From: Candidatus Aegiribacteria sp. | Lineage (GTDB): Bacteria > Fermentibacterota > Fermentibacteria > Fermentibacterales > JCC-6 | DNA length: 8,759 nucleotides | Assembly: GCA_030642525.1 (NCBI GenBank) | Contig: DAOWNO010000067.1 | Coordinates: forward strand, 1-8,759 | Direction of reading: 5' to 3' | In this document: piece by piece, positions 1-6,814 of the stretch | Layout of the letters: every line of letters begins with the position of its first letter | Position numbering within the stretch: the stretch's first letter is position 1 | The notes under the pieces: generated by a model | Database searches by the model: none | What the model was told of the DNA's origin: nothing | What the model saw: the letters and a program-made list of their open reading frames with translations, nothing else | Program-made: the position numbers and the translations under genes

Positions 1-357
1 ATACAGCTGAGACAGGATTTCCTCCGAATCCTTTCTGCTGAAACAAGCCGCAGCAGCAGCAAGTTCAAGGTATTCTGAAACGGTTACGCCGACGGGACAC
101 GAAAAATCAGCTGATACATAAGCTGTGAGACCTCTTGCGCTATGACTCATGACATCGATGTGCTGTTCACCTATGAGGATCCTGCCTGAAACAGGACTGC
201 TTCTTCCAGCCAGGATCGCGGCCAGTTTCGGGGCTATTGTATTTCTATCACCCAGAAGGATCAGCATCGAACCTGCAAGAATAGCCAGTTCCAGAGGATC
301 AGCTGCTTTATTCGAGAGGTACAGCTCTTCGGTTATGAGCTGTACAGATGAATCCAT
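1..357 (-). CDS. ABC ATPase-like protein with degenerate P-loop (N-terminal part, partial)
   Basis: The reading frame opens at ATG (357-355) and stays open for 119 codons to the window edge, so the C-terminal part is missing. It starts 5 bases after the stop of the oxidoreductase gene, and an AAAGGAA ribosome site overlaps that gene's last codons, so the two are co-transcribed and perhaps translationally coupled. The protein follows the opening of an ABC ATPase domain: a beta strand LILLG, then residues 36-51 in the exact spacing of a Walker A and its helix (GDRNTIAPKLAAILAG against the family's GPNGAGKST plus a helix ending LLAG), then SPVSGRILIG (family: pTSGeIlldG), then LTAYVSADFSCPVGVTVSEYL, which matches the Q-loop region and 'TVrEyLel' helix. 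The key residues are absent: Walker A lysine is Ala42, the next serine is Pro43, and the Q-loop glutamine is replaced. The fold assignment is inference; Walker B and signature motifs lie outside the window. Confidence 0.7.
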   Translation of the reverse strand, partial: MDSSVQLITEELYLSNKAADPLELAILAGSMLILLGDRNTIAPKLAAILAGRSSPVSGRILIGEQHIDVMSHSARGLTAYVSADFSCPVGVTVSEYLELAAAAACFSRKDSEEILSQLY

Positions 358-362
358 CCTGC

Positions 363-1364
363 TTATTCCTTTCTGATCAAAGATTTCTTCAGGCTGTTAT
401 CAGCCAGCTCAAGTGCCCGTACAACCGCAAGCCCCTCGGCTCCTGATGATTTAGGAATACTGCCGGTTTCAATGCAACGGAGAAATTCTTCCATTTCGCT
501 CGCGAGAGGTTCGCCCGTATCGAGTTTTGGTGATACAATATCTCCCGTTCTGTAGGAGAGCTGATACTCGCCAAAGCTTTCAGGCTCGATTACTTCTACA
601 CCTTTGTCGTAGATCTTGATTTTTTCAAGCGGTTCAGTGTCGTCGTATACAAGCATCTTTCTGCTACCTACAATAACAGTTCTTCTTAACTTCGAAGGGG
701 AGAGCCAGGAAACCTGGACGTTGGCTATTGATCCGCTGGGGAACGCAAGATCTATGAAAGCCACATCCGGTATATCATTGAGAACATATGCATGACCGAA
801 TGCGTTGACTTCGGTCGGTTCTTCATTCAGCCAGTAGAAAAGCATAGAGAAATCATGCGGGGCCAGATCCCAGATAACGGATACATCTTTCTGATGCAGA
901 CCCAGATTTACTCTGCTTGAGGTTATAAAACGTATGTCTCCGAGATCTCCGCTTTCAATTATTTCTTTGGTCTTGATTACAGGAGGAGAGAACATGAATG
1001 TATGTCCAACCATGGTGACCAGTCCGTTTTTTCTGCCAAGATCAACCAGTTCTTCAGCTTCTTCTATACATTTGGCGAAAGGCTTTTCAACAAAAACATG
1101 CTTTCCGGCCTGAAGAGCCTGCTTGGCCAGAGGAAAGTGAGAAGAAACATCGGTGGCAATAACAATGGCATTCAGATCATCGTTGTCGATCAGATCCTTG
1201 TAATTTCTGGTACTCTGAATATCCGGATAGTGTCCGGCCATCTTGTTCAAACGCGCAGCATCGGAATCGCAAATAACAAGACCGCCGTTTCGGCGATTAG
1301 AATAAATGTTTCTGAGCAGGTTGGGACCCCAGTATCCAAGTCCGACTATTCCAGTTTTAACCAT
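363..1364 (-). CDS. Gfo/Idh/MocA family NAD(P)-dependent sugar oxidoreductase
   Basis: A 333-residue protein of normal family length. The N-terminal Rossmann domain carries the dinucleotide-binding motif GLGYWG (residues 8-13), followed by a conserved PNLLRN. The strand ending in FVEKP (91-95) holds the EKP motif whose lysine (Lys94) is catalytic in this family. WDLAPHD (165-171) includes His170, at the usual place of the second active-site residue. The C-terminal half is the mixed alpha/beta substrate and oligomerisation domain, with the typical EPLxxExxEF segment near residue 290. The GYWGPNLLRN start and WDLAPHD motif are common in enzymes that oxidise or reduce nucleotide-linked sugars for surface polysaccharides (UDP-GlcNAc 3-dehydrogenase/WlbA-like members), but the substrate cannot be read from sequence. 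An AGAAAGGA ribosome site precedes the ATG. It is the first visible gene of the minus-strand unit and diverges from clpB. Confidence 0.93.
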   Translation of the reverse strand: MVKTGIVGLGYWGPNLLRNIYSNRRNGGLVICDSDAARLNKMAGHYPDIQSTRNYKDLIDNDDLNAIVIATDVSSHFPLAKQALQAGKHVFVEKPFAKCIEEAEELVDLGRKNGLVTMVGHTFMFSPPVIKTKEIIESGDLGDIRFITSSRVNLGLHQKDVSVIWDLAPHDFSMLFYWLNEEPTEVNAFGHAYVLNDIPDVAFIDLAFPSGSIANVQVSWLSPSKLRRTVIVGSRKMLVYDDTEPLEKIKIYDKGVEVIEPESFGEYQLSYRTGDIVSPKLDTGEPLASEMEEFLRCIETGSIPKSSGAEGLAVVRALELADNSLKKSLIRKE

Positions 1365-1451
1365 AACATTCCTTTCTGTATCCTTGAAAATACGCTAACA
1401 TTGGATTTCGTGGAAACTACCACCTTTTACTGCAATGGTAAAGCATCGCGC

Positions 1452-1467
1452 ATCTAGGGATCTAGGG
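1452..1467. repeat. Tandem duplication of ATCTAGGG
   Basis: ATCTAGGG occurs twice back to back (1452-1459 and 1460-1467). The second copy runs into the left arm of the long inverted repeat, sharing its AGGG. Each copy carries CTAG, a tetranucleotide that is rare in many bacterial genomes. Its role is unknown; it could be replication slippage or a boundary trace. Confidence 0.8.
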
Positions 1468-1593
1468 GCCGGGCCTAACATTTAAACATTTTCTAATTTT
1501 CTGCCGCTCATGATTGTACTTCTAATCGTGTCCCAAATTTGAATGTAATAATAATTACTCTATAGAAATGTTTAAATGTTAGGCCCGGCCCCT
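1464..1593. repeat. Perfect 28-bp inverted repeat with 74-base AT-rich centre
   Basis: The left arm is 1464-1491 and the right arm 1566-1593; they are exact reverse complements over 28 bases. Each arm has a GC-rich outer half (AGGGGCCGGGCCT) and an AT-rich inner half (AACATTTAAACATTT). Pairing stops outside 1464/1593 and inside 1491/1566. In plus-strand RNA the 3' arm runs directly into a U-rich tract, as in an intrinsic terminator or attenuator; in minus-strand RNA there is no U tract. The centre is AT-rich and holds a possible clpB promoter. It could be a MITE-like or other short dispersed element, or a cis-regulatory structure; no flanking target duplication is obvious. Confidence 0.92.
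1539..1566 (+). promoter_or_regulatory. Candidate sigma-70-type promoter for clpB
   Basis: TTGAAT (1539-1544) and TATAGA (1561-1566) are 16 bases apart, each matching the sigma-70 consensus at four of six positions. Transcription from here would start around 1573, inside the right arm of the inverted repeat, giving a leader of about 75 bases. The spacer carries a small symmetric site, GTAAT-AATA-ATTAC (1545-1558), that could be an operator. The call rests on consensus matching in an AT-rich stretch and is weak. Confidence 0.3.
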
Positions 1594-1622
1594 TTTTGCG
1601 GCCCCTTTTTGGCCCCTTTTTT
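1587..1622 (+). repeat. Triple GGCCCCTTTTT tract in the clpB leader
   Basis: GGCCCCTTTTT is repeated at 1587-1597, 1600-1610 and 1611-1621, the last with one extra T. The first copy overlaps the outer end of the inverted-repeat right arm. It lies 14-26 bases before the clpB ribosome site. Its phasing of G/C blocks and T runs suggests slippage-driven growth or repeated pause sites; function is unknown. Confidence 0.88.
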
Positions 1623-1635
1623 GTATGTTATGCAT

Positions 1636-1642
1636 AGGAGGT
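1636..1642 (+). promoter_or_regulatory. Strong ribosome binding site of clpB
   Basis: AGGAGGT lies 5 bases before the ATG at 1648. This near-perfect anti-16S complement fixes the clpB start. Confidence 0.9.
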
Positions 1643-1647
1643 AACTG

Positions 1648-4233
1648 ATGGATTTCGAAAAATTAACGATTAAATCAAAGAAAGCGATACAGGAAGCAGG
1701 TAATCTTGCCATCGAAGCAGGCAATCCCGAGATTGCGCCGGTTCATCTGGCATTCGTGCTTCTTGATGATTCAAAGAATGTTATCGCCGGTGTACTCGAC
1801 AGCCTGGAAATTGACCGGAAAAGGATAATTGATGAGGTAACCGGGATACTGGGATCACTGCCGAAAACTCAGGGCGGTACTGAACCCCGTATGTCAAGAA
1901 CGATGATCAAGGTCTTTGGCGCTGCCGAGCAAATCGCGTTGAAGATGAAGGATGAGTATATAGCCAGAGAGCATCTGTTCCTTGGCCTTCTGAAAACAGG
2001 GGGCAGAATCTCAGAGATATTTGAATCCATCGGTATCTATGAAAAAGATTTTCTTTCAGCTCTTGCCTCGGTAAGGGGATCTTCCAGAATTGATACTGAA
2101 ACCTCCGAAGACAATTACAAGTCGCTTGAGAAATACACAAGAAATCTTACGAGAATGGCCCGTCAGGGAAAACTGGATCCTGTAATAGGAAGAGATGATG
2201 AGATCCGAAGGGTAATGCAGGTTCTTGGCAGGAGACGAAAGAACAATCCGGTTCTTATCGGTGAACCCGGTGTCGGGAAGACCGCGATAGTTGAAGGACT
2301 GGCAGGCCGCATCTCTGAAGGTGATGTGCCGGAGACATTGAAGGATAAACGAGTACTGTCACTGGATATGGGAGCGCTGATAGCCGGGGCGAAATTCCGT
2401 GGGGAATTCGAGGAAAGGTTGAAGTCAGTACTGAAAGAGATAGCAGCATCAGAAGGCAGGGTAATTCTTTTTATTGACGAAATGCATACTCTGGTTGGAG
2501 CCGGAGCAGCAGAGGGATCTGTCGATGCGTCCAATATGCTTAAACCGGTACTTGCACGAGGGGAATTGCATTGTATAGGCGCGACAACCCTGGATGAGTA
2601 CAGAAAGCATATTGAAAAGGATGCTGCGCTTGAAAGAAGATTTCAGCCCGTTATGGTCAAACCGCCTTCTGTTGAGGATACCATCAGCATTCTCAGAGGA
2701 TTGAGGGAAAGATATGAGAGCCATCATGGAATCATAATTCAGGACGTTGCCCTGATAGCTGCAGCTACTCTTTCCGACCGTTACATAACTGACAGATTCC
2801 TTCCGGATAAAGCGATTGACCTTGTTGACGAGGCTGCTAGCAGACTCCGAATTGAAATCGACAGTATGCCGGAGGAAATCGATGAAATAAGACGGAAAAT
2901 CATACAGCTGGAGATAGAGAGGGAAGGTCTGCTAAGAGAGGATGACTCGAGTTGTCGCGCAGAACTTGAGACTATTGAAAAAGAGCTTGCTGAGCTGGGG
3001 GAGGAGAGAACCGCACTTGAATTACGCTGGAAAAATGAGAAAGATCTCATTGACAGAATCAGGGATCTCGCAAGGGAAGCAGAGGATCTCCGCGGAGAAT
3101 CAAAGATCGCCGAACGGGAGGGTGATCTTGAAAAGGTGGCCGAAATAAGATACGGTAAGCTCCGTGAGCTTGAAGAGAAAACAACAGATCTCAGGCAGAA
3201 GCTGGAAGATGTTCAGAAGTGCGGATCCATGCTTTCCGAAGAGATCACAGCTGATAACATCGCGGAAGTAGTTTCAAAGTGGACAGGTATTCCTGTTACC
3301 CGGCTGATGGAAAGCGAGAAGCAGCGCCTTCTAACCCTTGAAGAAGAGCTTCATCGAAGAGTTATCGGGCAGGATGAAGCCGTTTCCGCCGTAGCCAAGG
3401 CAGTCAGGCGAGCGAGAGCGAATGTGCAGGATCCGAACAGACCTCTCGGAAGCTTTATTTTCATGGGACCGACCGGGGTGGGTAAGACTGAACTTGCGCG
3501 ATCACTGGCAGATTTCCTGTTTGACGATGAGAACTCTCTGATCAGAATCGACATGAGTGAATTCATGGAGAAGCATTCTGTCTCCCGTTTAATAGGAGCA
3601 CCTCCGGGATATGTAGGATACGATGAGGGGGGATATCTGACAGAGGCAGTCAGGAGAAATCCATACTCCGTGATTCTTTTCGATGAGATCGAGAAGGCAC
3701 ATCAGGATGTTTTCAACATTTTCCTGCAGATTCTGGATGAAGGCCGGCTTACTGACGGGCATGGAAGAACTGTGGATTTCCGCAACAGCGTTATAATCAT
3801 GACAAGCAATCTGGGCAGTGACTGGATAGCTGAAACAGCTGGAAAACTATCGCAGAAGGAGCTTACAGAAAGAGCAAAACGGGAACTTAGCGCCAGATTC
3901 AGACCTGAATTCCTTAACAGAATAGATGATATAATAGTGTTCCGCCCACTTGGGCGGGATGAGATCAGAAAGATCGTGGAAATACAGCTCTTGAGATTGA
4001 ACAGGATTCTCAGAGAACAGAATATTGTTCTTCTTTCATCCGAATCCGCAGTAGATCTTCTTGCCAGGATAGGATACGACCCGGCATTCGGAGCCAGACC
4101 TCTGAAGCGTGTATTACAGAAACACGTACAGAACAAGCTGGCAACAGCCATTATCGATGGAAGCATTCTCCCCGGACAGGAAGTTCTTCTTGATGCGGAT
4201 GGAGATGATTTCATACTTGAATCCGTTTTATAA
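1648..4233 (+). CDS. clpB: ATP-dependent protein disaggregase ClpB
   Basis: An 861-residue, full-length Hsp100/AAA+ protein (E. coli ClpB is 857). The double Clp N-domain covers residues 1 to about 145. NBD1 has Walker A GEPGVGKT (205-212, Lys211) and Walker B VILFIDE (272-278). The long coiled-coil middle domain (about 410-525) includes EGDLEKVAEIRYGKLRELE, close to the ClpB-specific DLxxAAELRYGxIPELE; this separates it from ClpA and ClpC. NBD2 has Walker A GPTGVGKT (607-614, Lys613), pore loop GYVGYDEGG (from 654), Walker B VILFDE (675-680) and sensor-2 GARPLKR (815-821). The NBD1 pore loop reads KFRG (Phe250) where E. coli has KYRG, an aromatic-for-aromatic change. No ClpP-binding IGF/L loop is seen. 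In the family it works as a cytosolic hexamer threading aggregated proteins, with DnaK; DnaK is not in this window. The next gene follows after 30 bases. Confidence 0.97.
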   Translation: MDFEKLTIKSKKAIQEAGNLAIEAGNPEIAPVHLAFVLLDDSKNVIAGVLDSLEIDRKRIIDEVTGILGSLPKTQGGTEPRMSRTMIKVFGAAEQIALKMKDEYIAREHLFLGLLKTGGRISEIFESIGIYEKDFLSALASVRGSSRIDTETSEDNYKSLEKYTRNLTRMARQGKLDPVIGRDDEIRRVMQVLGRRRKNNPVLIGEPGVGKTAIVEGLAGRISEGDVPETLKDKRVLSLDMGALIAGAKFRGEFEERLKSVLKEIAASEGRVILFIDEMHTLVGAGAAEGSVDASNMLKPVLARGELHCIGATTLDEYRKHIEKDAALERRFQPVMVKPPSVEDTISILRGLRERYESHHGIIIQDVALIAAATLSDRYITDRFLPDKAIDLVDEAASRLRIEIDSMPEEIDEIRRKIIQLEIEREGLLREDDSSCRAELETIEKELAELGEERTALELRWKNEKDLIDRIRDLAREAEDLRGESKIAEREGDLEKVAEIRYGKLRELEEKTTDLRQKLEDVQKCGSMLSEEITADNIAEVVSKWTGIPVTRLMESEKQRLLTLEEELHRRVIGQDEAVSAVAKAVRRARANVQDPNRPLGSFIFMGPTGVGKTELARSLADFLFDDENSLIRIDMSEFMEKHSVSRLIGAPPGYVGYDEGGYLTEAVRRNPYSVILFDEIEKAHQDVFNIFLQILDEGRLTDGHGRTVDFRNSVIIMTSNLGSDWIAETAGKLSQKELTERAKRELSARFRPEFLNRIDDIIVFRPLGRDEIRKIVEIQLLRLNRILREQNIVLLSSESAVDLLARIGYDPAFGARPLKRVLQKHVQNKLATAIIDGSILPGQEVLLDADGDDFILESVL

Positions 4234-4263
4234 TAAGAGGATAATTCTGAAACGGAGTAACAG

Positions 4264-5064
4264 GTGATCCCGACCATTGTGGTGCTGATTGGATATCTGG
4301 CTGCGGATATTTTCCTTTCCGGATATGCAGCTGCTCTTCTCGTTATATCTCTCGGTCTGGGGGAATTCCTTTTTCTGCTTGTTTTCCATGGGACAAAGCA
4401 CCCCTCCCTGATCATTGAGGGGGCCGTGCTTGCAGGTGCGGGCCTGGCCGGAGAGGTTCTGGCAGCAGTAGGTTACAATGGAGCGGGATACATTCTTCTG
4501 GAGATCATATTTGCAAGTGTGCTGCTTATTTCAACCGCCGCAGGTAAACCATGGCTTGCCTCTCAGATAAAAAGGTTTGCGGGATTTTCAGCAGGTAGAG
4601 AATTTTCCAGGGACATGTCTGTAGGAATGGGTTATCTATTTCTGACTCACGGCATTCTGTTGACGATTATCATGTTTCTGAAAGGCAGTGTATCTGTGTT
4701 TCCAGCTGCGCTTTCTTTCATTCTATTATATATCGTTACAGTATATATACTTAGAAAAAGACAGCAAAAGGTTCGGATTCTTACTTCCCCGCAGCTTCGC
4801 AAGGGTTCTGAAGGAGAGTATTTCCTTGAAATTGCCGAAGACAGGCTTGCCTGTCTTTCAATGAGCATCGGGGTTGTAACAGACATCTCCTCAGTTGATA
4901 TAACCGGGGGATGCGAGGTGCATCGGTTTCTGGAATCACTTGAGGAATGTCTGAAAGCGGCTGGATGCAGAGCAGTCCGGTTTACCATGTGGGATGCTGA
5001 TACGCTTCCTCTTGAATTGTCAGGTTACAGAGAAGTTCCGGCTGGCTGGAACAAGATTCTATAG
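4264..5064 (+). CDS. Six-helix membrane protein of unknown function with cytosolic C-terminal domain
   Basis: Not recognised as a named family. The start is GTG at 4264 with CGGAG six bases before it, 30 bases after the clpB stop, so it is probably in the clpB transcript. The 266-residue protein has about six hydrophobic segments: roughly residues 3-19, 22-42, 49-69, 74-92, 120-139 and 143-163. A basic amphipathic stretch (KPWLASQIKRFAGFSAGREF, 95-114) lies between helices 4 and 5. It vaguely recalls YciB/septation-type membrane proteins, but not enough to name it. After a basic RKRQQK stop-transfer sequence, residues 170-266 are soluble. Their end (a helix LESLEECLKAAG, a strand CRAVRFTMW, then LSGYREVPAGW) has the pattern of the last half of a GNAT acetyltransferase fold, but the acetyl-CoA loop (Q/RxxGxG/A) is missing. 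The GNAT likeness is speculative. Confidence 0.85.
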   Translation: MIPTIVVLIGYLAADIFLSGYAAALLVISLGLGEFLFLLVFHGTKHPSLIIEGAVLAGAGLAGEVLAAVGYNGAGYILLEIIFASVLLISTAAGKPWLASQIKRFAGFSAGREFSRDMSVGMGYLFLTHGILLTIIMFLKGSVSVFPAALSFILLYIVTVYILRKRQQKVRILTSPQLRKGSEGEYFLEIAEDRLACLSMSIGVVTDISSVDITGGCEVHRFLESLEECLKAAGCRAVRFTMWDADTLPLELSGYREVPAGWNKIL

Positions 5065-5128
5065 GAACCATTCATAATCTGATGAAATGGCGATCTGTCT
5101 TTTATTGCGATATATTTTCCCTGTATTT

Positions 5129-5136
5129 GAAAGGTG
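5129..5136 (+). promoter_or_regulatory. Ribosome binding site that decides the lipoprotein start
   Basis: GAAAGGTG sits a few bases before ATG 5141. The alternative in-frame ATG at 5087 has no purine-rich site before it and would put 18 non-signal residues ahead of a clean lipoprotein signal peptide, so 5141 is chosen. Confidence 0.75.
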
Positions 5137-5140
5137 TTTT

Positions 5141-6745
5141 ATGAAACGAATTCTTCCTGTTCTTATTACTGCAGTAGGAATGATCATCGTTCTTATTTCA
5201 TGCGGGGATGCTGCAGGACCTGTTCAGATAAGCAAACCCACACCATCAATTCTTGTCATTGAGCTTCATGAAGGCAATTTACCGGCAGCACAGGAATCGA
5301 CTGAGAAAGAGCATACACCGGACAGGCATTTTTCGATTGATTTCAGTGCCGGCAGGAACGGATATTCTGTACATGCTGTCTGGACGCAGTGTCCTGATGA
5401 TGATTTCGCATCGTACGCAATATATAGATCGGATTCTCCGGAGATAGCTTCAGACCCGGGGAATGCCGATACCAGTGTTGTATTCACCTCTGTATCTGAA
5501 ACATCCTGGATCGATGACAATATCCTGGAGGGTTCAACTCTTTATTACGTTCTTCGAACCGTCAATACTCATGATCTGGATTCCTGGAGCAACGAAGAAT
5601 CGTTAAGCATTCCCTCGAGTGATCCGCCCACACCCTCGACCCTGAGCGCAACATATACCGGTGATATGTCATGGGCACAGGTAACACTTGAATGGACGGT
5701 CTGTCCCGATCCGGACTTTTATTCCTATGTTCTTTACAGATCAGTAATCCCCGGAATTGAGAATGATCCGTCTTCAGCTTCCGTTGCAGGTGTTGTAGAG
5801 GAAATCGGAGATGTGATTTTCGAGGACAACGATGTAATCGGATCCACAACCTACTATTACGCGGTGGAGACATGGAACGAAGATCAACTGAGTTCCTGGA
5901 GTAACGAGTTCAGTATTACAACTCCGGAGATCACACCTCTGTTGACTGTATTCTTCATTGATCCCAGTCATGGTTCCTATTCAGGTGATGCTATTTTACT
6001 TCGAACTCCGGATAATTTTTACTATCTGATCGACGGTGGACAGGGAATGACCGGTCCCTGGAGCTGCGGAGAACAGAAAGTCCTTCCTCTTCTTGACAGT
6101 CTCGGTGTTGACAGCCTTGATGGAATAGTGGGAACACATCCACATTCCGATCATATCGGCGGTCTCGTTGCCGTACTCGAAGCGATACCCGTTGAGACTG
6201 TGTGGGATTCAGGCTGGCCGTACTCCGCTTCCTGGATCTATGAAGATTACCTTGATGCCATTATCGATAATGGAGCTGACTATGTAATTCCCAGAAGGGG
6301 AGATTTCCTTCAGTGGGGAGAGGAAGTCACAGTTGAATGCCTTCATCCGGTAGACCCGCTGAACTCAGGGAACATGAATAATGCCTCTGTCACGCTCAGA
6401 GTAACTTACGGTAACGTATCATTTCTTTTTACCGGAGATCTCGAAACATCCGGAGGGGAAAACGTTATTCTTGATGCAGTTGAGCAGGGCATAATAGTTG
6501 ATATTTCAGCACAGATTCTGAAAGTCGGTCATCACGGATCGAGTACTTCAACATCATGGGCCTGGCTTTCGGAGGTTAATCCGTTATATGCTGCTATCGA
6601 AGTAGGCAGCGGCAATCCATACGGACACCCTACCGACGAGGTCATTAACAGGCTTGAAAATTACGGCGCTGAAATCCTGAGAACCGATATACATGGGGAT
6701 TTCATCATTTCGACTGATGGATCGGAGATATTCACCTATCCGTAA
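5141..6745 (+). CDS. Lipoprotein with two FN3-like domains and a ComEC-like metallo-beta-lactamase domain
   Basis: From ATG 5141 the product is 534 residues. It begins with a lipoprotein signal peptide: MKR, a hydrophobic core, and lipobox LISC with Cys21. Gly at +2 gives no inner-membrane retention signal, so an outer-facing position is likely. Residues about 70-158 and 162-263 are two related fibronectin-III-like modules, each with WTxCPDxDFxSYxxYRS near the start and YYxxxTxNxxxLxSWSNE near the end. Residues about 268-534 form an MBL-fold domain like the C-terminal part of ComEC/Rec2: YLIDGG, metal site HPHSDHIGG (His333, His335, Asp337, His338), FTGD (Asp433), GHHGS (His464/465) and GHP (His496). 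All expected metal ligands are present, so it is probably an active hydrolase. ComEC-type MBL domains are linked to nucleic-acid cleavage during uptake, but other substrates are possible. The gene starts 76 bases after the membrane-protein gene, with no terminator between. Confidence 0.9.
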   Translation: MKRILPVLITAVGMIIVLISCGDAAGPVQISKPTPSILVIELHEGNLPAAQESTEKEHTPDRHFSIDFSAGRNGYSVHAVWTQCPDDDFASYAIYRSDSPEIASDPGNADTSVVFTSVSETSWIDDNILEGSTLYYVLRTVNTHDLDSWSNEESLSIPSSDPPTPSTLSATYTGDMSWAQVTLEWTVCPDPDFYSYVLYRSVIPGIENDPSSASVAGVVEEIGDVIFEDNDVIGSTTYYYAVETWNEDQLSSWSNEFSITTPEITPLLTVFFIDPSHGSYSGDAILLRTPDNFYYLIDGGQGMTGPWSCGEQKVLPLLDSLGVDSLDGIVGTHPHSDHIGGLVAVLEAIPVETVWDSGWPYSASWIYEDYLDAIIDNGADYVIPRRGDFLQWGEEVTVECLHPVDPLNSGNMNNASVTLRVTYGNVSFLFTGDLETSGGENVILDAVEQGIIVDISAQILKVGHHGSSTSTSWAWLSEVNPLYAAIEVGSGNPYGHPTDEVINRLENYGAEILRTDIHGDFIISTDGSEIFTYP

Positions 6746-6784
6746 GAAGATTCTACAGACTTTTTCTCCTTCATTTACGTTGAC

Positions 6785-6814
6785 TTGAAGTGATTATTGA
6801 ACAATCTTTATATG
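6785..6814 (+). promoter_or_regulatory. Candidate promoter for the vor/kor operon
   Basis: TTGAAG (6785-6790) and TATATG (6809-6814) are 18 bases apart in the only AT-rich gap before the ferredoxin gene. Both match sigma-70 elements partially. A start near 6821 would leave about 45 bases of leader. A promoter is expected here because the gene content changes and the gap is 122 bases, but the exact boxes are uncertain. Confidence 0.35.

Larger units (their letters stand above)
1365..1647. other. Divergent intergenic region between oxidoreductase gene and clpB
   Basis: These 283 bases separate two divergent genes and must hold both promoters. Bases 1365-1451 contain the ribosome site of the oxidoreductase gene and a short GTGG-N6-CCAC symmetry, but no convincing minus-strand promoter. 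The rest contains a tandem 8-mer, a long inverted repeat with AT-rich centre, and a C/T tract, described separately. No CIRCE element (HrcA operator, TTAGCACTC-N9-GAGTGCTAA) is visible, although such sites often control chaperone genes. A plus-strand open frame entering from 1002 is mainly the antisense of the oxidoreductase gene and is not called. Confidence 0.85.

Noticed and set aside
149..376. Plus-strand open frame of 75 codons opposite the ABC-like gene
   Set aside because: The minus-strand frame has a ribosome site, operon spacing and a recognisable fold pattern; this one has none.
1002..1457. Plus-strand open frame of 151 codons entering the intergenic region
   Set aside because: It is mostly the antisense of the oxidoreductase gene, which has clear family motifs, and its product shows no recognisable domain or ribosome site.
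1464..1622. Ordinary intrinsic terminator
   Set aside because: The T tracts fit, but the 74-base loop, 28-bp arms and lack of an upstream plus-strand gene make a simple terminator a poor explanation, so it is listed as a repeat.
1365..1647. CIRCE or other known heat-shock operator upstream of clpB
   Set aside because: No TTAGCACTC-N9-GAGTGCTAA or close variant is present; the long inverted repeat has a different sequence and size.
2395..2397. Phe250 instead of Tyr in the ClpB NBD1 pore loop as a defect
   Set aside because: The change keeps an aromatic side chain, and all Walker and sensor motifs are intact, so loss of function is not indicated.
3702..4415. Minus-strand open frame of 237 codons opposite the 3' end of clpB
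   Set aside because: It is antisense to conserved NBD2 coding sequence and to the membrane-protein gene; the serine/arginine-rich product is typical of a shadow frame.
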